Shown: positions 19,303-29,473 of the stretch, one piece after another
Layout of the letters: each line of letters starts with the position of its first letter
How positions within the stretch are numbered: position 1 is the first letter of the stretch
Assembly (NCBI RefSeq): GCF_003369915.1
Contig: NW_022881614.1
Location: 28,651,326 to 28,715,325, forward strand
Reading direction: 5' to 3'
Source: Drosophila miranda
Taxonomy: Eukaryota; Arthropoda; Insecta; Diptera; Drosophilidae
DNA: 64,000 nucleotides
Translations under genes and position numbers: made by a program
The notes under the pieces: generated by a model
Database searches by the model: none
What the model saw: only the letters and a program-made list of their open reading frames with translations
What the model was told of the DNA's origin: nothing

Positions 19303-20376
19303 AAACGAGGGGGAACGTTGTGAGTTGCTGCGGACACCGCAACTCTACGGTTATACCCGATACTAAGTCAGTATGGCTCTCCTCCGGCAGACGCTGCTAA
19401 TATTAAACGACACGACAAAGAGTGCGTGCGAGAGAGACAGAAAATCAGTCTGAGCGTGACGTCGGTCGCTGCGTAGCCACTGCAAATTGATTTGTTCCTA
19501 TTGGCTATAAAAATGATCTGATCTTATCCAGATTCAGCAATCTGATAGATATGGTCATTATCTATGATTCTGCGTTTTTAGTTTTCTCGAATGTGCAATA
19601 TTGTGGATGCAACAGATTTTCGTCCTTTGTGGGGGCGGAAGGGGGTGGGGCGAAATTCTGAGATATACGTTTTATAGTGAGATCTAACAGAAGTGCGGAT
19701 ACCAAATTTGGTTACTCTAGCCTTAATAGTCTCTGAGATTTGTGGATGCCCCAGATTTTCGTCCTTTGCGGGGGCGGAAGGGGGTGTGGCGAAATTTGGA
19801 CACGAAACGGTCAAGGTCCGATATCACAGGAGTGTGGATACCAAATTTGGTTGCTCTGGCTCTTATAGGTTCTGAGATCCTTGAACTCATATTTTGCAAT
19901 TGGCAAAACCGACCATGAAACCTGTGTGTTAGAGAGAGACAGAGCGAGAAAGAATGAAATTGTTTTCTTGATTCTGGCTATAATAATTATACGATCTGGT
20001 TGAGATCTTACATTCTAAAACATATAGTCATCCTCTACGATTCTGCGTTTTTGGTTTTATCGTATCTTTAAAAATGTGGATGCCACAGATTTTCGTCCTT
20101 TGTGGGGGCTGAAGTGGGCGGGGCGAAGTTTTGAAATATTTTTGTAGCAGTGACATATCACAGAAGTCCGGATACAAAACATCGTTGCTCTAGCTCTTAT
20201 AGTCTTTGAGCACTAGGCGCTGAAGGGGACGGACAGACGGACGGACGGACAGACGGACAGACAGACATGGCTCAATCGACTCGGCTATTGATGCTGATCA
20301 AGAATATATATACTTTATGGGGTCGGAAACGATTCCTTCTGGACGTTACACACATCCACTTTTACCACAAATCTAA
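19303..20376 (-). mobile_element. DINE-1/Helentron-type repeat, copy A
   Basis: About 1.07 kb in the leader of the Osvaldo-like element. It starts at the ACGAGGGGGAACGTTGTG end and contains the GTTGCTGCGGAC/GTCCGCAGCAAC-type inverted repeat, repeated CGTCCTTTGNGGGGGCGG blocks and a GGACGGACAGAC microsatellite near 20,230. It stops after ACCACAAATCTAA, lacking the last ~35 bp with the TATACCCGATACT end. No transposase; non-autonomous. Confidence 0.8.
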
Positions 20377-20617
20377 GATAACCCCCGCGTGTACGCCTAC
20401 GTGCATACGCGGCCGATCGCTCGACCGCAGAAAAAAACCCACCCCACTACCGCGGCGCGTAACCATGCTCAAATCCCCACAATTCTAACGGTGAGGATCG
20501 CGAACGAGTCTACGTACGTGTACTAAGTGACAGTGAAAAGAAAAGGGAACACAGTACCTCAAGATCCCGGACGCTCAACCAGTCCGTAGGAACAGCGACG
20601 CAACGACCAAGAGAAGC

Positions 20618-22033
20618 ATGGAGCCCTATACGGGGGAACAATCAGGTGAATACGACGGGGACGAATTGACCGTTAATCCGGGGGTCAGCACCGGCTGGAT
20701 CCACAAACGCCGCCGGGAAGAACTGGAAGCCTTCGCTGAAGAATTCGGGTTCGACCGCGAAGGGACAGTTGAGGACCTACGGAAAAGGTTCGCCACGCTG
20801 GTCGAAGGACCCCTCGAACAAGAGGCCTGGATTCGACTGGCGGAACTCGAACGGCAATACGCCAAACCACCGGGACGCGCAAAGTCGCCGCAACCCTCTA
20901 CTTCCGGGCAGGCGGAGAGACGGAAGGCAGACCCCAAAAGTGGTCTGCAGATCCCTGGGGCCCCCGAAGGCAGACCAACCGGCCCGCCCATCGTGGTGAC
21001 CGCAGCCGCCCCCCCTAGACCCCCGTCCCCAGAGGTCCGCCCCTCTCCCATGAGGAGGCTCCTCCCTGAAAGCGATAGACCCCGGGGAGGTAACGACGCG
21101 TTGGAAGCCCATCGATACAGTCAAGCTGCCCAGATGGCGGAACGGATTAGGAGGTGGGGAATCCAATTCGACGGACAGGATGATCCGTTGTCTTTCATCG
21201 AGCTGTTGGAAGAACGCGCGCTTTTGTACGGGATAGACACCAACCACTTGCCTCGAGCTATGGCGGAAATCGTTATCGACCGAGCCAACCGCTGGTTCCG
21301 CACCAGCAGGCTGCAAGGCGCCTCGTGGGTCAACTTCCGGCAAGAATTTTTGGCCTTTTTCCTCCCGCCGCGGTATTTCGAACAGTTAGAGGATCAGATC
21401 CGAGCCCGCAAGCAAGCGACGGGCGAGTCATTCAAGGACTTCATAATCGAGCTCAGGTTGCTCATGCACCACGCCGGGTACAATGATGCCCAAGAGCTCA
21501 ACAGGATTTATGATAATACTCTGCCGGCATATCAACTGTACGTGCGAAGACACGAACTGCGAAGTTTGGCCCAACTAACGATGTTGGCTACGGAGTTCGA
21601 ATCCATCCAAGAGCGGAATAACCCCACTGCTCCCACTGCCCCTCGGCCCGGCCCAAGATACACTAGACCGACGACGCACCAGACGCAAAACGAGGTCGAA
21701 GCAAACCGGACTTCCTTTCGGAAGCCCCAATGGGACACGGCAGGACCGGCAAGGAGAACATCGTCAAACTGACCCTATACTCCAGCGCCGGAAGTCGCTC
21801 ACCGCATGGTCACCACCCCCATCGCCAACCCACGGATGGCCTGTCGCCGCTGCGGCGAAGCCGGCCATGCCTCCCACAATTGCACCAACCCCTCTATCCT
21901 GTTCTGTTGGGAATGCGGTAAGCGAGGCGTAAGGACCATCGATTGCTGCCGCCAAGACTCGTCGGGAAACGACCAGCGTCCCCGACTGGCACGGGAACAG
22001 CCGGGAACGACGCCTCCCCAAACCCAGAACTAA
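20618..22033 (+). pseudogene. Osvaldo-like Gag with SAP-like N-terminus and zinc knuckle
   Basis: ATG at 20,618 after about 240 bp of leader beyond the DINE-1. Residues about 25-63 have a SAP-like pattern (ELEAFAEEFGFDREGTVEDL), which in other proteins binds nucleic acid. A Pro-rich stretch follows, then the capsid core from about 165 (IRRWGIQFDGQDDPLSFIE, FFLPPRYFEQLEDQIR). A TGA at 21,770-21,772 interrupts the frame, which continues to 22,033 with a zinc knuckle (CRRCGEAGHASHNC) and a second, degenerate one (CWECGKRG). The TGA is probably a mutation; translational readthrough is the alternative. The pol frame overlaps its end. Confidence 0.82.
21964..21970 (+). promoter_or_regulatory. Programmed -1 frameshift heptamer G GGA AAC (Osvaldo-like gag/pol)
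   Basis: In the gag frame the codons are TCG GGA AAC, giving G GGA AAC at 21,964-21,970. A -1 slip enters the frame that encodes protease and is open across this site (21,943-22,683). The gag frame ends 63 bp downstream. This heptamer type is used for gag-pro shifting in some retroviruses. Confidence 0.75.
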
Positions 22034-25000
22034 GCCACCCACTACAGATACAGGACGGCCGGATAGTGGCGAGGGTGACGATAGGAGGACGGGCCACAGA
22101 GGCCACTGTGGATACCGGGGCGTCCCGGAGTTTCGTCAGCGCCAACCTCGCCCAGCAGCTCGGCAACGTCGCCGGCCTCAGGGAAGCGTGCGTCCAGATC
22201 CGCCTGGCAGACGGGTCGGTACGCGAAGTAACGCAAATTCTGTTGGCGTTCGTTAAACTGGACAAGCGCGAGGTACAGATACCGCTCCTGGTGTTACCAA
22301 ACATGCTAGAGCAGGTCATCGTGGGGATGGACTTCCTCTGCGCCATCGAAACAACGATACAGTGTGGCACCACCCTCCTCCAACTCCGCGACAGTCGCCT
22401 CGCGACAAATACACCGGTAGTTACCGCCAGCCAGGTGCACACCCCGGAACACGCGCCTACGAAACCCAAGGCGACGAACGATACGCCACGCAAACAAGGA
22501 ATCAGGAACACGAAGCCCAGGACCCCGACGGAACGCCCTGACCCCAGGTCATCCAACCAGGGCAAAATCTCGGGTAAGGCAACAAGGGACGCGAACAGAC
22601 CCACCAGGACCCCCGGTCCAACGTCCTCGACGAGTGGTGGAGATCGTCCAGCGGCCCAGCGCCGAATACAACGACCACGTTAGCCGCCCCGGCGAGCGAG
22701 CGCGGTAACGCAGCCCTTTCGATAACGGAAACTCCCACATCCGAAATCGTCCTTACTGCCCGAAGTTTTCCCAGCCGAGAACCGGGAATAGGAGCAACAG
22801 CGAATCGAGACACCGACCGGGGCCCCGACGCGCCCGTGGCCGGAGATCAACTCATCAGCACCAACGCCACGGGGCGCTGCCGGAGCCACCCTCCCCGCGT
22901 CGCCGAAGGTTTCACAATAGCCACTGGTCTAGTACTAGCGGCGTCATCGCATGTTCGTGCATCACGCCGAATTCGACACGACCCATGTATTCAGCCGGAG
23001 TCCCGAAAATGCCCTGCCTACACCCGAAACTACCCCGGTGGTCGCTAATATGAGGGAGTACCCTCGTGGGATCGAACCGCCAAGCGCGTTCGACATGACC
23101 ATACTCCCCGAGGGCCGAGACCAGACCCCCGCTCCCGGAACCAGCCGGCTAAGCGAAGAGGAGCCAGAAAGAGTCCCGACCCCTGGCCTCCCGACTTGGC
23201 GCCGCAAATCCAGGAATTCCTGGACGAAGAGCTGCCGAAGCTCGCAGGCCTCCGAGGGACCACGGACCTCACGGAGCACACGATAGTTATGAGGGACCAG
23301 CGTCCCATAAAGCAACGGTACTACCCAAAGAACCCGGCTATGCGTCGGATCATCGACGAGCAGGTCGACCAGCTGATAGCAGAAGGCCTGATCGAGCCCT
23401 CGCGAAGTCCCCACAGCGCCCCCATTGTCCTCGTCCGCAAAAAGGACGGGAGGTGGCGCATGTGTGTGGACTATCGACAACTAAACGAACATTCGATCCC
23501 GGACGCATACCCGTTGCCGAGGATCAACTATATACTGGAAAGACTCCGAAACGCGCGGTTCATCACCACGCTGGATCTGAAGAATGGATACTGGCAGATA
23601 CCGATGGCCCATGACAGTAAGGAGGCCACGGCGTTCACGGTGCCCGGAAGAGGCCTCTATCAGTGGAAGGTAATGCCTTTCGGGTTACATTCCGCGGGAG
23701 CCACGTTCCAGCGTACCCTCGACACGGTCATCGGCGCAGACATGGAACCCTTCGCTTTCGCGTATCTGGACGACATCGTCATCGTCGGCAAGGATTTCGC
23801 GGAACATTTGCGCAACGTCAAGAGAGTCTTCTCGCGACTGCGCCGGGCCAATCTGCGGATCAACGCAGACAAATGCGTATTTTTCCAACGCCGCATAAAA
23901 TACTTGGGTCACATGGTCAGCGAGGAAGGCATTCATACCGACCCTGACAAGATAGCGGCCGTCAAAGACCTGAGACCGCCCACTAACCTGGAGGAATTGC
24001 GGCAATGCATAGGCATGGCGGGCTGGTATTGGCGATTCGTCCCCAATTTCGCCACCATAGTGCAACCGATGTCATTGCTACTAAAGAAGGGGAGAGCATG
24101 GGCATGGGGACAGGAACAACAGGACTCCTTTGACGAACTCAAAGTGCGACTCACCACCGCCCCGGTGCTCGCCTGCCCGGACTTCAACGTCAAATTCTCC
24201 CTGCAGACCGACGCGAGCAACGTGGGTGTGGGCGCGGTCCTCACCCAAGAGATCGAAGGGAAGGAACGCGTCATCGCCTACTTCAGCCGGCGTCTTAACA
24301 AGGCAGAGGAGAATTATTCGGCCACCGACAAGGAATGCCTGGCCGTCATATTGGCAATCCGGAAATTGCGCTGTTACTTGGAAGGATACCGGTTAGACGT
24401 GTTGACCGACCATCTCGCGCTGAAATGGCTAAACACCCTTGAGAGCCCTTACGGGAGAGTGGCGAGATGGGCGCTGGAGCTGCAGCAGTACCAATACGAC
24501 GTACATTATCGGGCCGGCAACCAGAACGTGGTCGCCGACGCGCTATCTAGGCAACCTTTGGAATCCCTTTCACGCGTCGAAGAAGAGGGCACGACCTGCC
24601 CGTGGCTCAGAAGAAGGATCCAACAAGTTCACGACGAGCCCCAAAAATACCCGGACTACACGTACCAAAACGGGCAGCTTTACCGAAACCTGGGGCACGG
24701 AGCCGACGATGACGACCAAGTGCCGTGGAAGCTCTGTGTGCCCAAGGACTGCCGAGCGAGAGTCCAACGCGAGTGCCACGACCAACCGACGGCAGGCCAC
24801 CTCGGCGTACGAAAAACTATCACGAGGATATCCCAGAGGCCAATAGGCCGGGATTTTATCGCGACGTGAGGCGATATATCCGCGGTTGCGTGAGCTGCCA
24901 GAAGTTCAAGGCTACCCAACGCAAGCCAGTGGGCAGGATGCTCACTCGCAAGGCCGAGGAACCCTTCGCCACCCTGTGCGCCGACTTCGTCGGACCGTTA

Positions 25001-25567
25001 CCCCGATCCAAACGGGGGAACGCCATCCTGCTAGTTTTCTTTGACACCTTCTCCAAATGGGTCGAACTGGTGCCCCTTAAGAAGGCAACGACGGCTAGCC
25101 TCGAACGAGCTTTCAGGGAACGCATACTGAGTAGCTTCGGTGTTCCGACGGAAAGGGCAAACCGGACCGTGAAGACGATGATCGCCCAATTCGTTGACGA
25201 TCACCAAAACACGTGGGACGAACTCTTGACGGAAATGACGCTGGCGATCAACTCGAGCGTCTCGGAGACTACCAGTTTCAGCCCGGCATTCCTCGTACAC
25301 GGAAGAGATTCCCGACTGCCCGGCGCATTATACGACGAGGTCACGCCGGGGACGGGAAGCGCCCAGGAAACTCCTATGGGTAAGGCCGCCAGGCTAAAAG
25401 AAGTGTTCGCCATCGTCAGAAACAACATTCAAAGGGCCAGCCAAGAACAAGGGAGGCACTACAACCTTCGCCGACGACAGTGGCGTCCCACGATCGGTTC
25501 CCTAGTACTTCTACGGCAGCATCACCTCTCAAACGCCGCCGAAGGCTTCGCGGCAAAACTGGCCTAA
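21971..25567 (+). pseudogene. Osvaldo-like Pol: protease, RT, RNase H, integrase (broken)
   Basis: Protease: ATVDTGASRSFVS and VIVGMDFL (22,100-22,340), frame closed at 22,683. A degenerate spacer runs to about 23,190, then a second frame holds RT (VRKKDGRWRMCVDYRQLNE, TTLDLKNGYWQIP, YLDDIVIVG), RNase H (SLQTDASNVGVGAVL, LTDHLALKWL) and the start of integrase to 24,869. A third frame (from about 24,840) carries the integrase zinc region (CVSCQKFK) and the first catalytic Asp (CADFVGP). It then jumps from SSFGVP straight to TERANR, so the segment with the second catalytic Asp is deleted. It ends at TAA 25,567 near LRRRQW. Enzymatically dead as it stands. Confidence 0.85.
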
Positions 25568-26017
25568 ATTTGACGGCCCCTATCGCGTGAAGGGTTTCCC
25601 GTCGCCAAACATCGTTCAGCTGCAGCACCCGAGCAGCCGGAAACGGAAGGTCGCCAACATCAACGATCTGAGAGAATTCCACGACCGCGAACCCGACGAA
25701 CGTGCCGGGGAGGCGGACGACCCAGGTACCGCCGAGCAAGCGCCGGACCACGACAGGGGCACAGGTACCGGCTGAAACGCAGGGAAAAGGGGGGGAAGGG
25801 GCGCCCGTGCCGGGGAAAAACCCGAGCGAGGCAAGCGACGACTGCCCGGATCCCGAAAAGTACCGACACTAGGCCGACCGACGGCGTAGCCCGCGACAAG
25901 CGTCTCCGGCAGTCCGAGACCCCACCATCACCGATCAGTGCCAATCCGCCACCACAGCCGAACGGTCGAATCGATCCCAACCCAAACGCATCCGAAGATA
26001 ACGCAAAACCATACAAC

Positions 26018-27452
26018 ATGAAGGACCTACTGATTTTCCTCACTCTGCTAACCTCGACGCGCGCGCTGGTCAAGTTGAATGACTACACTAACGCGGACTA
26101 TATCCCAATAGCGGACGGGGACGCCATCATTTGGGCCAACCACGGATACCTTCACCACACTACGAACGTGACTTCATACGAAGATTACGTCGCCGAAACG
26201 AAACAAGCCGCGGGGCTGTTTAGCCTAGACCCGATGGCGCAAGTGATAGCAGCCGACCTGGACCACATCAAGAACCTGGTGGCCACGCTAAGGGTCCACC
26301 ATCGGGGAACAAGGAGTATAAACCTGCTCAAAACAGCATTGAAGGTAGTGGCCGGAACGCCCGACTTCGACGACTGGGAGCAGGTCAAATTCCAACAAAA
26401 GCAGCTGGCGGAGTCCAGCCGTGGCCAAAACGAAATCAACTCCAGGATTCAAACCCGGATCAACGAGCTGACCCGCCTCGTGAACCACATCGCCAAGGAG
26501 GACAACGCCGACCGGGCCGAAGCCATAATAGCCCGGAACAGGATCATTATAACGGATCTGGAAGACCTCATCCTGGCCTTAACCCTTGCCAAGATCAACG
26601 TGATCAGCCCCGCCCTTCTGGACGGCGCTGACATTAAGGAATTGGGCGAGCAACACCTCGCTAACATCAGCCTAGTGGAGCTACTAGTAGTGTCAAACAT
26701 TAGCGTCTTCCAGAGCGCAGACCTACTCCACTTTCTCATCAAGTTTCCCCAACCGAAGCTGGTCTGTAGGAAAATGCTTATTTTCCCGGTCCAACATCAG
26801 AACAAGATACTGGATTTCAGCGAGGGAGACATCGTGGCAGAATGCGGGCCCCAAACCCTCAGCATCGGGGATTGCGAAGCCACCATCGGCGCTACGTTTT
26901 GCAAAGAACGCGAGGGGATCACCTGCGCTCAGCAGATGGTGACCGGGTCCGTCGCGCACTGCGCGACTTCGCCCGGTACACCTCGGCGACTCCAAAAGAA
27001 AGGCGGTGGTACCGGCGATGACTCGAATAAACGTAACGGCACACAAGGAAAAGCTAAGCTTGCCGTTCCTACGGGAGTTAAGCCTACAAAATTCAAACTA
27101 CATCGACGACCTGAACGAGACGGTGACGATAAGGAGCGCCGCCTCCTATTTGTTCCCCCTCGTCGTCGCCATCCCTCTCTGCGCCATCATCTGGGTGCTA
27201 TACCGCCGCCTCAAATCCCAAGGCCTTCGGAACGAGCATACAGCACGAGACGTGGAGGCCGCCCCCCGTAACCCCCCGGCCAATGACGAATCGGCCAGAA
27301 CAACAGAGACGGCGCACGGTACTGTCGCCCCCGGCAGAGCCTTCCCGCGGCGATACATGCCCAGAGGCCGGCCGAGCCCAGCGATAAGAGCTGGCCCTAC
27401 ACCTGGCCCATCGGCGCCCGAAATCCGATCGGAGCCCGCGTGCGACGCATAG
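26018..27452 (+). pseudogene. Env-like protein, baculovirus F / errantivirus type (frameshifted)
   Basis: ATG at 26,018. A hydrophobic N-terminal segment (about residues 3-16) is a likely signal peptide. An RGTR site near residues 96-99, followed by a hydrophobic stretch, resembles the furin-type cleavage and fusion-peptide region of F-like glycoproteins. Heptad-like helices follow (about 130-190) and then Cys-rich sequence. The ectodomain frame leaves the conserved pattern near 27,000, while an overlapping frame to 27,452 carries a membrane anchor (YLFPLVVAIPLCAIIWVLY, about 27,150) and a basic/Pro-rich tail. So one frameshift separates ectodomain from anchor. The family call rests on layout rather than close similarity. 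Confidence 0.7.
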
Positions 27453-27932
27453 CTGCGCTGCCCGTAAAACGAAAGTTACGAAGGGAAAAGACGACGAAAA
27501 TGAAATATCCAAAGAAAAAAAAAATAAAATAAAGAAAGAACGAAAAAAAAATATATAAATGTCAATTCGGCAGATTCATGCATTACACTCATTACACACA
27601 TTCATAAACCAATGCCCCAAACGTCCATAATCGTCCCACGGATCCATTTACCATAGCTTAGATTACAGAATTGCAAGCCCGCTGACGCCGGCTACCGTGA
27701 GTCGCGCTGTCAGCGGAGGGAAATGCATGACGTTAGAAATACAAGAAATAAGTCAGATTCCGAACGCCGAGCGAGCAAGGCGATTTTGATAAAACCCTAC
27801 TATACCAGAACCAAAACAATGTAAGTTTTCGTCACGCCCCCTGGGAGGCCCTAGAATTAAGAAGATTAAAGTAGATTAAATAGAACATAGACACTCTCCC
27901 CTCCCCGAACTCTACGCACCGAAGAACCAGCC
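27453..27932 (+). other. Osvaldo-like env/accessory intergenic region
   Basis: 480 bp with no long frame: an A-rich block (AAAAATAAAATAAAG near 27,515), then mixed sequence ending in a good start context (CAGCCATGA) for the next ORF. It may hold a splice acceptor or promoter for the accessory ORF; none was pinned down. Confidence 0.4.
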
Positions 27933-28738
27933 ATGAACGCCACCGAGAACACCCCAGCTAAGGCGCACCAGAGAGCCGCTGCATCAGCAGAGTCACCCGA
28001 AGTCGTAGACCTCACGGATTTCTCCGACGCCGAGGAACCGGAGTCCGCTGCCAAGGCGGACGAGGAAGCCGCCCCGAAGCCAGGAGTAGCCGAAGAACCC
28101 CACACCTCCGATGGGGACATGTACGCAGATATGGAGCTAGACGCCGACGAGGCAGGGGCAGCCGACCACGAGGGTCCCCGAGACAGCCCCCCGCTGTTCT
28201 CCCGCCGACCATCCGGGTTCCGTCGAGAGAACCTGTGGTCGCCGCCGCCGTATAAACGACGAGCCGCGCCCTGCTCCCCGGAGCCAGGGTCACCGTCATT
28301 CGAAGAGGAGTTCGAAGATGCCGGTTCCTGCCAGCACAGCTTCCCTGAACCAGAGACGCCATCATACGCGCCGATGTTCGAACAGGAGTTTGAAGATGCC
28401 GGTTATCACCAGCGGCGCGATCCCCGAACCGGCCGTGGCATTTACCGCCCGAGAGGGGGCTGGAGCGTTACATACCGAAACCATACAACGCGTACTACGA
28501 CGACGGGGAGAGCGAAGAGGAGGAACCCTACGGTCGGCAATTCATAGCCGAAACAGAGACCTTTCACCACACGGTCACGCCATGGGGGTTACGCGTCACG
28601 CGTAACCACCAGATGTCCGTAGACGTCTTTGTCCCTCCCGGCCGGAATGTCAACGCGTTCTTCAGGACATTCCGAGAAGCCGCGGAACCAATCGACTACC
28701 GCTCCGAACCGGCCGCCCCAGCCAGGGCAAGCCCCCCG

Positions 28739-28912
28739 CACGCCGAAGCGCGACCGCCAACGCCCGCATCGGATCCTCCCCGATGCCCCAATCCTCCCGA
28801 AGAGTCAGCGGCGGCCACGCCCCCGCACGCCGAAGCGCGACCGCCAACGCCCGCATCGGATCCTCCCCGATGCCCCAATCCTCCAGAAGAGTCAGCGGCG
28901 ACCACACCAACG
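28739..28912 (+). repeat. 87-bp tandem repeat, two units, in accessory ORF
   Basis: CACGCCGAAGCGCGACCGCC starts at 28,739 and again at 28,826, spacing 87 bp (29 codons, in frame). The two units are nearly identical, so the duplication is young. It encodes a Pro-rich AEARPPTPASDPP stretch. Confidence 0.9.
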
Positions 28913-29460
28913 CACGCCGAAGCGCCCCACGCGGAGGCAGCGCAAGGCCCTCCCACTGAATGGCCCACCGGGGCTACAGAAGAGGGAAACGCCGCTCCGG
29001 TTCGACAAGCGGAGCTGACCGAACCGGAGGAGCAGTGGGAAACGGGGCCGGACAGCGGGTACCCCACCATGACCATACGGAGGGTAAAACAACCCGTTGC
29101 GGAGGAGACGGCGCCGACCCCCCAAACTGGGGAGTGGGAAGGACAAGACGAGTTGCTGGTGGACTGCGACTTGGATGAAATACTACGATTTCTTCAAGAC
29201 GAATCTACGCGGGAGGGGCAAAGTCCAGCGGACTTCTCCCTGATCGAAGAGCTGAACCAGCCCACCCAGTGGGTAATCGCGCCGGCAGATTGGCAGGTGA
29301 ACGTCCCGGGCCGGGCCCTACCGGCGGGCCTCATCGAGGAGATACACCAGCGGCTGCTGGAAGCGGAGAAGCTCCGTTTCCGAAGCTGGTCCTGGGATCA
29401 GTGCTACCGGGTCCACAAGCGATCCCGGGCCGCGCCTGTCTGCGTCGACCTCCTCCCGGA

Positions 29461-29473
29461 AGAAAGGGGGGGG
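29461..29473 (+). other. Polypurine tract
   Basis: AGAAAGGGGGGGG directly before the 3' LTR start TGTAAC at 29,474; primer for plus-strand synthesis. It is also translated as the end of the accessory ORF. Confidence 0.85.

Noticed and set aside
19578..19814. Small ORFs in the DINE-1 copies (also 33,201, 41,354, 59,063)
   Set aside because: They arise from the repeat blocks; no homologous protein is known for DINE-1.
20626..22604. Antisense ORFs over gag/pol of the Osvaldo-like element (e.g. 20,777-21,343; 21,894-22,604)
   Set aside because: High GC with few antisense stops; they mirror gag and protease.
28012..29146. Antisense ORFs over the accessory ORF
   Set aside because: The plus strand has the SIM, repeats and read-through to the LTR; the antisense frames show only repeat reflections.
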